Under the pieces are notes generated by a model that was given only the letters and a program-made list of their open reading frames with translations, was not told where the DNA came from and ran no database searches. This document shows positions 1-6,890 of a DNA stretch of 19,105 nt, piece after piece. This DNA comes from CAYLUN01 sp964386865 (lineage in GTDB: Bacteria > Verrucomicrobiota > Kiritimatiellia > RFP12 > UBA1067), in assembly GCA_964386865.1 (NCBI GenBank), contig CAYLUN010000096.1:1-19105 (forward strand), in the 5' to 3' direction. Position numbers and translations under genes: made by a program. How positions within the stretch are numbered: the stretch's first letter is position 1; each line of letters starts with the position of its first letter.

Positions 1-68
1 TCTCCGTCCTCGTGGCGGCCGGCTCCCTGCTGTGGCAGGCGGTCGTCCGCTCCGCCGCCGGCAAATAG
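1..68 (+). CDS. C-terminal tail of an unknown protein (cut by window edge)
   Basis: An open frame enters from the left edge and stops at TAG 66-68. The visible 21 residues are a hydrophobic stretch (SVLVAAGSLLWQAVV) followed by a short basic end (RSAAGK). This could be a C-terminal membrane helix. It is co-directional with the next two genes, so it may belong to the same cargo cluster of the integrated element. Too little is visible to name a family. Confidence 0.4.
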   Translation, partial: SVLVAAGSLLWQAVVRSAAGK

Positions 69-114
69 TTCCCCGTCCAGTACGGCCGGACCTACGGGAC
101 GGCCGATCCCTCTC

Positions 115-146
115 CCTAACAGCCTAACAGTCTAAACCCCTAACCA
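115..146 (+). repeat. Octamer repeat, about four units, in the leader of the 158 gene
   Basis: Two exact CCTAACAG units (115-122, 123-130) are followed by diverged units TCTAAACC (131-138) and CCTAACCA (139-146). A pyrimidine-rich stretch then runs to the ATG at 158. No Shine-Dalgarno-like sequence is present between the array and the start. The layout matches the heptamer leaders before dnaJ and rsmE. Confidence 0.6.
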
Positions 147-157
147 CCTTCCTACCC

Positions 158-511
158 ATGAAACTACTCCTTCTCTCCTGGCTCAAGGCCAACTGGCTTT
201 GCGTCGGCAAATGGCTGCTGGCCAGCGCCGACTGGGCGGGCGTCCTCGCCCGCGTGTTCTCCTACCTGCTCAAGCTGGCTCTGCAAAGCGGCCGGTACGC
301 GGCCGTCCGGCTGCTCGCGTCCCGCGTGATCGAGCAGGCGCAAATCGTTCTCGCCGTCACGGATGACGGCGTGGTGTCCAAGGAAGAGGCTGAGAAAGCC
401 GTCGCCACCGCGCGGCGGCTCTTCGACGCCTGGGCGGAAGGCCAGGGTAAAGGCGTCACCCGGCCGATCGTCGAACAACTGCAAGACGCCGTACGCGAGG
501 TGACCCAGTGA
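158..511 (+). CDS. Unknown 117-residue protein with amphipathic/hydrophobic N-terminal half
   Basis: I do not recognise this family. The first half (about residues 2-56) is rich in Leu, Trp and Ala with scattered Lys/Arg, and may associate with the membrane through one or two short helices. The second half is a soluble helical region. It contains TDDGVVSKEEAEKAV (68-82), which resembles an acidic EF-hand-like loop followed by a helix. A similar acidic-loop-plus-helix arrangement occurs in small phage proteins, but that likeness is only suggestive. The start is the first ATG, and the leader before it lacks a Shine-Dalgarno sequence and carries an octamer repeat. Its TGA overlaps the GTG start of the next gene by 4 bases (GTGA), so the two are probably translated together. 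Position in a putative integrated element makes a phage or plasmid-type role possible but unproven. Confidence 0.65.
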   Translation: MKLLLLSWLKANWLCVGKWLLASADWAGVLARVFSYLLKLALQSGRYAAVRLLASRVIEQAQIVLAVTDDGVVSKEEAEKAVATARRLFDAWAEGQGKGVTRPIVEQLQDAVREVTQ

Positions 512-1092
512 AGAAGACCAAAGAAGACTCCCCCAAACCCGTCAGCCCCAAGACCGAGGTGCGCGACAAGCGCGACGCCGTGCGCGGCAAGGCCCGCGCC
601 AGGCGCGGCGTGCTGCGCGGCGCGGCCACGGCCGCGAGCTGCCTCATGATGGCAGCCGTGCTCGGCTGCGCGACGGCCACGCCGTCCAGCAAGTCCCAGA
701 CCTCCAAGGCCTGCGGCAACACCATCACCGTCAACCTCAACCTGTCGGTCGGCACCAACGCCGTCGCCTGCGCGGCCTGCCCCGGCGGCGTCACGATCAC
801 CCTGAGCGACCTCATCGGGACGCAGGTCCAGAGCGCCGACGCCGGCGGCGACGAGTCCGTCAACCAGACCGCCACGCCGACCAACACCTCCGGTGTGACC
901 GGCGACAAGCCCATCGAGACCATCGGCGAGGTCGGCAAGACGGCGCTCACCGCCGGCACCTCCACCGTCCTCAAGCAGGCGACCAACGCCGCAGGCCTGA
1001 CCGGTTCGACCGCCAATGTCGAGAAGGCGGCAGCCGCCTCCACCGGCTCCGCCTGTGCCGACGGCTCGTGCGCCGTGCCTGTCACCAAGTAA
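508..1092 (+). CDS. Putative lipoprotein or secreted protein of unknown function, 194 aa
   Basis: The start is GTG 508, which overlaps the upstream stop. The protein begins with about 37 charged residues rich in Lys and Arg. A hydrophobic stretch follows and ends in a lipobox-like AVLGC, with Cys at residue 54. A leader this long is unusual for a lipoprotein, so membrane anchoring without cleavage is an alternative. The rest is Thr/Ser/Ala/Gly-rich with low complexity. It includes CAAC (about 88-91) and a CADGSC pair near the C-terminus that could form disulfides. No family recognised. It is coupled to the gene at 158 and is followed 30 bases later by a strong hairpin terminator, so it is the last gene of that transcript. 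Confidence 0.6.
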   Translation: MKKTKEDSPKPVSPKTEVRDKRDAVRGKARARRGVLRGAATAASCLMMAAVLGCATATPSSKSQTSKACGNTITVNLNLSVGTNAVACAACPGGVTITLSDLIGTQVQSADAGGDESVNQTATPTNTSGVTGDKPIETIGEVGKTALTAGTSTVLKQATNAAGLTGSTANVEKAAAASTGSACADGSCAVPVTK

Positions 1093-1122
1093 GCTCGGCT
1101 CTGACACGAAGGCCTGACGCAC

Positions 1123-1157
1123 AACGGGCCAGCCCTCTTTTGAAGGGCTGGCCCGTT
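1123..1157 (+). terminator. Strong hairpin terminator after the 508-1092 gene
   Basis: A perfect 14-bp inverted repeat (AACGGGCCAGCCCT at 1123-1136, complement at 1144-1157) encloses a 7-base loop. It begins 30 bases after the stop codon. The following T-run is short (GCCTTT), so it may act as a terminator or as an RNA-stabilising 3' end. Confidence 0.75.
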
Positions 1158-1306
1158 GCCTTTACACGTTGCCCATCGATATGTCGAAAAGGCACACTGA
1201 CTACGAATCGGAAAGACATTGATCATGTCATGGTTACGCTCGCACCGTCGAACACCTGCTGGAAGGACAGGGAAGCGCCCCGGCTCCGGATCGGCGGGAA
1301 CGTACG

Positions 1307-2755
1307 TCAACTGCCTTGCGGCTTTTGTGCCAGCATGTAACAGGTACCGCGCCCCTGGCCCCGGCGCGTGATCAAACCTTTGGCAACCAACCTCCGCAAC
1401 ACCAGATGTGCTTTGCTCTTCCCCTGTTCAAGCACTTCGGTTGCCTCTTTTCGAGTGATTTGGGCATAGTCGAGCAGGTGGGTCAAGATTCGCATCTCAT
1501 CCGGATCTAGGCGTTCCAAATCGTCCGTAATCGTCCGCAATCGTCCATAATCGGGCGTGATCAGGCGTTTACGGTCGTAATCGGGCGCAACTCCGGCTGA
1601 ATCGGGCATCTTGCCGGTCCCCGCAGCCGGACGGTAGAACTCCACGTCCACAAAGTCGCCCTTTTCCCGTATCCGGGGCTCGGCGAGCCCCTGGGCGAGG
1701 CAGGCGGCCTTGATGCGCTGGATGCCGCTGCCCCACTGCTCGATATAGCCCAGCTCCTTGAACACGCGGGCGATGACCCGGTTGCGGATCTCGGAGCGGC
1801 CCTCCAGCAGCGCATCCGCCGTGAGCGTGTTCGGGAAGCCGCCGGGGGAGACCACGTTGACGATGTCGTCATAGACGCCGACCTTGATGTCGCGCCCCTG
1901 GTTCGTGTAGTCGCGGTGGATCACGGCGTTGACCAGCGCCTCGCGCAGGGCCGGCTCGGGGATCTCGTAGGTGTCGGTGCGCTGCAGGCCCTTGATCTCG
2001 CCGCGCAGGGAGATGTGGTTCTTGACGAAAGCCTCGACCTGCTCCAACTGGGTGAACAGGTCGCCGGCGTACTCCTTGCGGTCCAGAAACACGCTCATGT
2101 CCGTACCCTTGAAGCGGGCGCACTTGGTGGCGACGTGCGGCAGCAGCCCGAGGAGGATCATCAGCCCCTGCGTGGGATATTCCGTGCCCTGCTCCTGTTG
2201 GGCGAGTTTCAGGTTCTTCAGCTTCTCCGGATCCAGCGGCTTTCCGATCGCCGCGAACCGGGTCAGCAACGGGCGCAGGTCCAGCGCCGAAAGCGGTTGC
2301 TCGCGGTAGACCTCCTCGTCGAAGCTCTGGTTCCGCCGCTGCCGTTCCAGCTCCAGGATGTGCTCGAAGTCCGCCTTGCGGTTGGAGGAGCCGACACGCA
2401 GGTAGGTGCCCTGGTTCTTGCCGCCGTCCTTGAGGTAATAGGGCAGCAGGTTGCCGCGGAACACCTCGACAACCAAAACCGACTTGCCCTCGAGGTTGGC
2501 CGTGTACATCTCCGGCAGGATCGCCGGGTGGCAGCGGTCGAAAATGATCGAGCCGATCTGGCTCTGCAAGGCAAGGATGTCGTCCTCGGGAAGTCCGATC
2601 ACCTGCCGGTCGTCGCTCACGCCGATGACCAGCCGCCCGCCGCTGGTGTTGGCGAACGCAACAGCAGTCTTGGCGATCTGCTCATGCTGCGGCAGACGCG
2701 ACTTCAATTCCAGCGTCTTGCTCTCGCCTTGCCTTATGCTTTCAATCAGATTCAT
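1307..2755 (-). CDS. AlbA_2 / HATPase_c_4 (Schlafen-AlbA type) putative ATP-binding transcriptional regulator
   Basis: 482 residues, the usual size for this family. The N-terminal AlbA_2 domain (about 1-130) shows ESKTLELKSR (11-20) and AFANTSGGRLVIGVSDD (33-49). The HATPase_c_4 region has EALVNAVIHRDY (272-283), the SPGGFPN turn (303-309) and EQWGSGIQRI (339-348). A C-terminal winged helix (about 415-475) follows. Such proteins are annotated as DNA-binding regulators or RecG-like ATP-binding proteins and are often carried on mobile elements. Their biochemical activity is poorly known. The linker before the winged helix contains a decapeptide repeat, PDYxRxRxIT twice (391-410), encoded by 10-bp DNA repeats. 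A clear ribosome binding site (GAGGAAG, 7 bases before ATG) supports the start, and a TTGACA promoter lies upstream. It is encoded behind the integrase on the same strand and is probably cargo or a regulator of the element. Confidence 0.88.
   Translation of the reverse strand: MNLIESIRQGESKTLELKSRLPQHEQIAKTAVAFANTSGGRLVIGVSDDRQVIGLPEDDILALQSQIGSIIFDRCHPAILPEMYTANLEGKSVLVVEVFRGNLLPYYLKDGGKNQGTYLRVGSSNRKADFEHILELERQRRNQSFDEEVYREQPLSALDLRPLLTRFAAIGKPLDPEKLKNLKLAQQEQGTEYPTQGLMILLGLLPHVATKCARFKGTDMSVFLDRKEYAGDLFTQLEQVEAFVKNHISLRGEIKGLQRTDTYEIPEPALREALVNAVIHRDYTNQGRDIKVGVYDDIVNVVSPGGFPNTLTADALLEGRSEIRNRVIARVFKELGYIEQWGSGIQRIKAACLAQGLAEPRIREKGDFVDVEFYRPAAGTGKMPDSAGVAPDYDRKRLITPDYGRLRTITDDLERLDPDEMRILTHLLDYAQITRKEATEVLEQGKSKAHLVLRRLVAKGLITRRGQGRGTCYMLAQKPQGS
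1519..1588. repeat. Degenerate 10-bp tandem repeat inside the AlbA_2 gene
   Basis: About seven units of AATCGTCCGT/AATCGGGCGT type lie head to tail (1519-1528, 1529-1538, 1539-1548, 1549-1558, then more diverged units to 1588). Three units equal ten codons, so the array yields a decapeptide repeat on the minus strand instead of breaking the frame. Gain or loss of a single unit would shift the frame; three units would not. Confidence 0.8.
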
Positions 2756-2849
2756 GCCACCACTTCCTCACCCCGCCATGCGACCGGCCGGTGCCCCTCG
2801 CGTCAGCCTGTAACGACGGCGTTGAGCACGCCTCACAAGCTTTTGCCGT

Positions 2850-2878
2850 ACAGTACGCCAGCCGCATGGGGTTGTCAA
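2850..2878 (-). promoter_or_regulatory. Candidate sigma70 promoter for the AlbA_2 gene
   Basis: On the minus strand a perfect TTGACA (2873-2878) is separated by 17 bases from TACTGT (2850-2855), about 95 bases before the ATG. The -10 is weak. It sits inside an 11-bp palindrome, CGTACAGTACG (2847-2857), which could be an operator. Confidence 0.4.
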
Positions 2879-2914
2879 CCGGCAACCGACGCGCAGGGCC
2901 TGTCGTTGCGCCGC

Positions 2915-4015
2915 CTACCTCGCCTTCTCCACCGCCGCCCGCAGCTCCTCAACGCGTTCCGCGTGGTCGTAGCGGGCCGCTGTTGCGTCCTCGGTCCATC
3001 CGCCTAGTCTTTTAGCCAGATCGTCAGACACCCCCGCCTCGCTCAACCGGGTGCGGAACGTGTGCCGCCACGAGTGGAACGTGTATCCCTCGTCATCGAC
3101 CTTAGCCTGTTTCAGGACGTGCGAGAAGCGGCTGGTCTCATCCTTCTTCTGCAAGTTCCGGTAGACCGTCGCGTGGAGCGGCAGCACGTATTCGCCTTCA
3201 GGATCGGCGCTACGGGCCTCCTGGAGAACTTTGAGTAGCGGTTTCACGAGCGGCGCAACCACATCAATGTTGTGTTTCTTCGTCTTGTTTGGCGTGTGCC
3301 GGATCACGCCGGACTCCAGATCGACCTCCGCCCACGTCAGTTTCGACACCGAGCCGTACCGCAGCCCGGTATGCCGCGCGATCAGGCAGGCCAGATACCA
3401 CCCGTTGCCGGCCGTCTTGGCGGCCTTCAGGATGGCCTTCTCCTGCTCCCTCGTGAACGGCTGGCCCCGTTCGCTGTCGTTCACCTCCGGACGTACCAGA
3501 GGCCACGGGTTGGTGATCCCGTCGCGTGACCTGCGCAGGGCCTCCCAGACGGCTGACAGGTCGCCCAGGATATTCTGCCGGGTCTTGCCCTTCATGCCCT
3601 CATCCGCAAGCGCGGCGGCGAACGCCGTAGCCGCCGCCCGGTCGACCGCCTCCACCTGTCCGGCGGCGGGATAATCCGTCTTCGACCAATCTGACAGCCG
3701 GCGCAAGGCGCTCGACCGCGCGTTGAGCGTGGTCTTCTCCAGCTCCTTGCCGGTGGCCCGGAGCCATTCGGTGTAGACATGCCAGACCTGATCGAGCCCC
3801 AGCGTGGTTTTGACCGCCCGGCCGAGAACGGCGTCCAGCATCGCGTGCAGCTGGTCGGCCGGCCCCTCGCGCCTGACGGCCATGCAAAACGTCTTCTCCA
3901 CAACCTCGGCTTTGGCTCTGTCGGCCGTTTTCGTCGACTTCCGGATACGCTTCCCTTCCGGCGTCATGATCTGAAACCACCACAATTTGCTGTTAGGCTG
4001 CTTATAGAGGGACAT
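2915..4015 (-). CDS. int: Tyrosine recombinase (phage-type integrase)
   Basis: 366 residues, full length. An N-terminal DNA-binding segment, including WWFQIMTPEGKRIRKST, leads into a SAM-like core-binding domain (about 72-165). The catalytic domain follows (about 185-360). The catalytic set is visible: Arg219 in TGLRYGS, a Lys in TPNKTKKHN (241-249), His314 and Arg317 in HSWRHTF, Trp340 in the second His/Trp position (LGGWTED), and the nucleophile Tyr349 in AARYDH. The enzyme should integrate and excise an element by site-specific recombination. Its gene lies directly downstream of tRNA-Asp, a classic integration target. This implies that the tRNA 3' end is the attachment site and that the element extends leftward. 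A good ribosome binding site (AAGGAG) precedes ATG 4015. No excisionase-like small gene is evident nearby. Confidence 0.93.
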   Translation of the reverse strand: MSLYKQPNSKLWWFQIMTPEGKRIRKSTKTADRAKAEVVEKTFCMAVRREGPADQLHAMLDAVLGRAVKTTLGLDQVWHVYTEWLRATGKELEKTTLNARSSALRRLSDWSKTDYPAAGQVEAVDRAAATAFAAALADEGMKGKTRQNILGDLSAVWEALRRSRDGITNPWPLVRPEVNDSERGQPFTREQEKAILKAAKTAGNGWYLACLIARHTGLRYGSVSKLTWAEVDLESGVIRHTPNKTKKHNIDVVAPLVKPLLKVLQEARSADPEGEYVLPLHATVYRNLQKKDETSRFSHVLKQAKVDDEGYTFHSWRHTFRTRLSEAGVSDDLAKRLGGWTEDATAARYDHAERVEELRAAVEKAR

Positions 4016-4093
4016 TTTTCACGCTCCTTCTAAATAGCTGGAGTTGGCTTGATAGGCGTTTTTTACCATACATTTGTCATACATGGCAACAAG

Positions 4094-4130
4094 AAAAAAC
4101 CGCGAATTCGTTGAGAATTCACGGTTTTTT
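4094..4130 (-). terminator. Hairpin terminator after tRNA-Asp
   Basis: The 16-base arms 4094-4109 and 4115-4130 pair with one mismatch around a 5-base loop. On the minus strand the 3' arm ends in six T residues and the 5' arm starts with six A residues, so the structure could work in both directions. It begins 12 bases after the tRNA CCA end. Confidence 0.75.
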
Positions 4131-4142
4131 CAAGAAAACGAA

Positions 4143-4219
4143 TGGCGGGGTGGACGGGATTCGAACCCGCGACCACCGGATCGACAGTCCGGTGCGCTAA
4201 CCAATTGCGCCACCACCCC
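4143..4219 (-). tRNA. tRNA-Asp (anticodon GTC), CCA encoded
   Basis: On the minus strand the 77-base cloverleaf is complete. The acceptor stem is GGGGTGG/CCACCCC, the D arm contains TTGGTTA, and the anticodon loop CTGTCGA lies on a CCGGA/TCCGG stem. The T loop is TTCGAAT, the discriminator is G, and CCA is encoded at 4145-4143. The anticodon GTC reads Asp codons, and discriminator G fits Asp identity. Its 3' end faces the integrase gene and is the likely attachment site. Confidence 0.96.
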
Positions 4220-4237
4220 GCAAAAAAGTAGACGCAC

Positions 4238-4265
4238 TGTATCAAACACCCCGGCATCCTGACAA
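4238..4265 (-). promoter_or_regulatory. Candidate promoter of tRNA-Asp
   Basis: The minus strand shows TTGTCA (4260-4265), a 16-base spacer and GATACA (4238-4243), ending about 18 bases before the tRNA 5' end. The -35 is a 5/6 match and the -10 is poor, so this is tentative. Confidence 0.35.
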
Positions 4266-4315
4266 GAGCCAAATAAGAATAAATTGAACTTTTTTTCGCC
4301 CGCCTCGCACGTCGC

Positions 4316-5218
4316 CTAGACCGTGAGGAAGACCGCGAGCGCGGTGGCCGCGTAGCAGGCCACCGTGGCGATGAGGACTTTGTCCGTGAGCATCACCTTC
4401 TCCGGCCGGCCGCCCTCGTCGTGGCGGTACACCAGCTCGAGGTAGCGGAAGATGCCGAACACGACGAACGGAATCGTCAGGCCCAGGCGGCTCGTGCCGA
4501 AGCGCTGCACGGTCTCGGGCGACAGCGTGTAGATCGCGTAGCAGACGAGCGTGGCCGCGGAGGTGATGCCGATCTGCATGTCGAGCAGGCCGCGGTCGTA
4601 GCCGGCCAGCGCCTCGCGGTGCTGCGCGCCCGCGTCCTCCAGCAGGACCTTCTCGTGGCGCCGCTTGCAGAGCGCGAGGAAGAGCGCGAGCAGGAAGGTG
4701 CACAGCAGCAGCCACGGCGAGATGCGCACGCTCAGCGCCGTCGCGCCCGCGATGGCCCGCAGCACGAAGCCCGTCGCGATCACGAACACGTCCACGTACG
4801 GGATGCGCTTGAGCGCGAAGGTGTAGACGGCCTGCATCGCGACGTAGCCGCCCAGCACGGCCGTGAAGGCGTGCGGCAGCGCCAGCGAGCCCGCGAGCGC
4901 CGCGGCCAGCAGGCCCGCCGCCGCGGCCAGCGCCGCCGGCGCGCCGATCTCGCCCGCGGCCAGCGGCCGCAGCCGCTTGACGGGGTGCGCGCGGTCGGCC
5001 TCGACGTCGCGCACGTCGTTCACCAGGTACACGCCGCTCGAGGCGAGGCAAAAGCAGGCGACGGCCGCAGCCTCCGCCGCCAGCGGCAGCCAGCCCTGCA
5101 CGTGCGCGCTCTGGCTCGGGTCGCGCCACGCGAAGAAGTAAGCCGCCGGCACGACGCCGTTCTTGATCCACTGCGCGGGGCGCAAGGCGCGGAGCCAGGC
5201 TGTCGCCTGGGCGCCCAT
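4316..5218 (-). CDS. UbiA-family prenyltransferase, decaprenyl-phosphate phosphoribosyltransferase-like
   Basis: 300 residues, with several transmembrane helices. The motifs match the polyprenyl-phosphate phosphoribosyltransferase branch of UbiA rather than quinone or heme prenyltransferases. They are LRPAQWIKN (12-20), the Asp-rich NDVRDVEADRAHP (67-79) followed by KRLRPLAAGE, DVFVIATGFVLRAIAGA (143-159) and CKRRHEK (184-190), with FGIFRYLELVYRH near the C-terminus. In mycobacteria the Rv3806c homologue moves phosphoribose onto decaprenyl phosphate to start decaprenyl-phospho-arabinose synthesis. The substrate here is unknown. ATG 5218 overlaps the TGA of the glycosyltransferase gene (TGATG), so the two are translationally coupled and probably act in one lipid-linked sugar pathway at the inner membrane. 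Confidence 0.85.
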   Translation of the reverse strand: MGAQATAWLRALRPAQWIKNGVVPAAYFFAWRDPSQSAHVQGWLPLAAEAAAVACFCLASSGVYLVNDVRDVEADRAHPVKRLRPLAAGEIGAPAALAAAAGLLAAALAGSLALPHAFTAVLGGYVAMQAVYTFALKRIPYVDVFVIATGFVLRAIAGATALSVRISPWLLLCTFLLALFLALCKRRHEKVLLEDAGAQHREALAGYDRGLLDMQIGITSAATLVCYAIYTLSPETVQRFGTSRLGLTIPFVVFGIFRYLELVYRHDEGGRPEKVMLTDKVLIATVACYAATALAVFLTV

Positions 5219-5961
5219 CAGGCTTTATCCCCCGGGCGAGGCGAGCGCCTGTACCCGCACCGCGCCCAGAGCTTCAGCACCATCACGAAGGCCTCGGTCG
5301 CAATGTCCGACCGCATCTTGGAGTAGCCCGCCCGGCGGTCCTCGAACACGATCGGCACCTCGCGGATCGCGAAGCCCTTCATCCACGCCGTGTGCGTCAT
5401 CTCGATCTGAAACGAGTAGCCGTTCGACGTGATCCGGTCGAGGTCGATGGCCTGGAGGACGGCGCGGCGGAAACACTTGAAGCCGCCGGTCGGGTCGTGC
5501 ACCGGCAGGCCGGTGACCAGCTTCACGTATTTGGCCGCGCCCGTCGAGAGCAGGAGCCGGCTCATCGGCCAGTTCATCACGCGGATCCCGCCGATGTAGC
5601 GCGAGCCCAGCACGAGGTCGGCGCCCTCGTCCGCGGCCTTCAGCAGCTGCGGCAGCGCGGAAGGGTCGTGCGAGAAATCGCAGTCCATCTCGCAGATGAG
5701 CGCGTAGTCGCGCGCCAGCGCCCACTTGAAGCCCGCGATGTAGGCGCGCCCGAGCCCCTCTTTGCCCGCGCGGTGCATCACGGACACGCGCGGCTCGCGC
5801 GCCGCGATCTCGTCCAGCAGCACGCCTGTCCCGTCCGGCGAGTTGTCGTCCACGAACAGGATGTTCGCCTCCGGCACCTGCTTCAGCACCGCCTCGGACA
5901 TCGCGGCCACATTTTCGCGCTCGTCATACGTGGGAATGACAATCAACGTTTTCTCGTTCAT
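5218..5961 (-). CDS. GT2 glycosyltransferase, polyprenol-phosphate mannosyltransferase (DPM1)-like
   Basis: 247 residues, compact and without an evident C-terminal membrane domain, like the soluble DPM1 type. Motifs: LIVIPTYDERENV (6-18), VDDNSPDGT (37-45), metal-binding EMDCDFSHDP with Asp93 and Asp95 (91-100), GSRY (119-122), DPTGGFKCF (156-164) and EDRRAGYSKM (207-216). It should transfer a hexose from a nucleotide sugar to a polyprenyl phosphate on the cytoplasmic face of the membrane. Mannose is typical, but the sequence does not fix the sugar. I chose ATG 5961 over the upstream ATG at 6048 because family homology begins there and an AGGTG site lies just before it. A TATACT box on the minus strand (5971-5976) is close to the start and may belong to a promoter. 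The stop overlaps the UbiA-family start. Confidence 0.9.
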   Translation of the reverse strand: MNEKTLIVIPTYDERENVAAMSEAVLKQVPEANILFVDDNSPDGTGVLLDEIAAREPRVSVMHRAGKEGLGRAYIAGFKWALARDYALICEMDCDFSHDPSALPQLLKAADEGADLVLGSRYIGGIRVMNWPMSRLLLSTGAAKYVKLVTGLPVHDPTGGFKCFRRAVLQAIDLDRITSNGYSFQIEMTHTAWMKGFAIREVPIVFEDRRAGYSKMRSDIATEAFVMVLKLWARCGYRRSPRPGDKA

Positions 5962-6178
5962 GTGGCACCTAGTATAGCCATTTTGCCGCTTTCTGTTCCA
6001 TTGATATTTACGCGTATGCAGAAGCCCGCGCCCAACTGACGCCCCCACTTGACTATCCGGGCGATGTGTGGTTCACTGATACGCCTTTCCGACGCCCCGC
6101 TGGACCTGTTGGGGGGCCGGATTTCCGGCGCGGCACCTGCCTCCGCCGCACCGCGCAACCCACCGAGGAGCCCGACTG

Positions 6179-6814
6179 ATGTTCAGCAAGCACAAAGAGA
6201 AGAAGCCCGACACCGAAACCGCCGCCGCGGACGCGCCTGCCCCGCTGTCCGAGAGCGCCCCCAGCGCGGGCGCCGCGCCCGCCGCAGAGGCCGCGGCGCC
6301 CGCCGCAGCCTCCGTGGCTCCGGCCCAGCCCTCGCCGGAGGCGACCGAGCTTGCGGCCGTTAAGGAGCGCTACGCCCGCCTGATGGCCGACTTCGACAAC
6401 TTCCGCAAGCGCCAGACGCGCGAGCGCGAGGAGCTGATCAAGCGGGCGAACGAGGATTTGCTCGGCGACGTGCTGCCCATCGTGGACCACATCGAGCTGG
6501 CCCTCGGCAAAACGCCGGACCTCGCGAACCCCTTCGTGGCCGGCGTCAAGATGGTCTACGATCAGTTCCTCGCCCTGCTCGAGCGCTACGGCGTCACCCC
6601 CATCGACGCCAAGGGCCAGCCGTTCAACCCCGACTGGCACGAGGCGCTCTCGCAGATGAACTCCGCCACCGTCCCCGCCAACGAGGTCATCGACCAGTTC
6701 CGCCGCGGCTGGTGCCTGGCGGGACGCCTCCTGCGCCCGGCCCAGGTGATCGTCTCCGCCGGCACGCCGGACGACGACCAGGCCGCCGCCGAGAACGCCA
6801 GCGTCTCGGATTAA
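6179..6814 (+). CDS. grpE: GrpE, nucleotide exchange factor of DnaK
   Basis: 211 residues. A long Ala/Pro-rich, low-complexity N-terminus (about 10-55) precedes the dimerising coiled coil, ELAAVKERYARLMADFDNFRKR (57-78). The C-terminal beta domain is canonical, with FNPDWHEAL (149-157) and GWCLAGRLLRPAQVIVS (177-193). GrpE releases ADP from DnaK in the chaperone cycle and pairs functionally with DnaJ, the next gene. The start at 6179 is supported by GAGGAG about 12 bases upstream. No CIRCE operator (an inverted repeat of TTAGCACTC) is visible before the gene, and dnaK is not in the window. A TTGACT at 6049-6054 could be a -35 element, but no good -10 follows. Confidence 0.96.
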   Translation: MFSKHKEKKPDTETAAADAPAPLSESAPSAGAAPAAEAAAPAAASVAPAQPSPEATELAAVKERYARLMADFDNFRKRQTREREELIKRANEDLLGDVLPIVDHIELALGKTPDLANPFVAGVKMVYDQFLALLERYGVTPIDAKGQPFNPDWHEALSQMNSATVPANEVIDQFRRGWCLAGRLLRPAQVIVSAGTPDDDQAAAENASVSD

Positions 6815-6851
6815 CCCTCCCTGTGCGGGCCTCCTTCATGGGCGCCCCGAC

Positions 6852-6890
6852 CAACCGCTGAACCGCGAACCGTCCCGACCTTTCAACCGT
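6852..6890 (+). repeat. Short GAACCGY heptamer repeat in the dnaJ leader
   Basis: CAACCGC (6852-6858), GAACCGC (6860-6866), GAACCGT (6867-6873), a diverged unit, and CAACCGT (6884-6890) lie between grpE and dnaJ. Only two units are strictly adjacent, so this is a decayed array. The following sequence to the ATG at 6909 is almost purely pyrimidine plus A, with no Shine-Dalgarno. Confidence 0.45.

Larger units (their letters stand above)
1..4142. mobile_element. Right-hand part of a putative tRNA-Asp-integrated element
   Basis: The tyrosine integrase abuts the 3' end of tRNA-Asp. Beyond it lie an AlbA_2-type regulator and unrecognised small genes, unlike the housekeeping genes to the right. 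I looked for a second copy of the tRNA 3' end within 1-4142 and found none, so the other attachment site must be outside the window if the model is right. The left boundary is therefore unknown. Confidence 0.5.

Noticed and set aside
84..104. Hairpin GGCCGGACC/GGGACGGCC as a terminator of the leftmost gene
   Set aside because: Two internal mismatches and no T-run, so it is too weak to call.
1519..1588. Possible replication iterons
   Set aside because: The repeats lie inside a well-supported coding region and encode a peptide repeat. No replication initiator gene is near.
1307..4015. Integrase plus AlbA_2 protein as a new defence system
   Set aside because: AlbA_2/HATPase_c_4 proteins are widespread on mobile elements as regulators. 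There is no nuclease, toxin or other effector partner here to support a defence call.
6015..6178. CIRCE operator or heat-shock promoter before grpE
   Set aside because: No TTAGCACTC inverted repeat is present. TTGACT at 6049 has no acceptable -10 at 16-18 bases.
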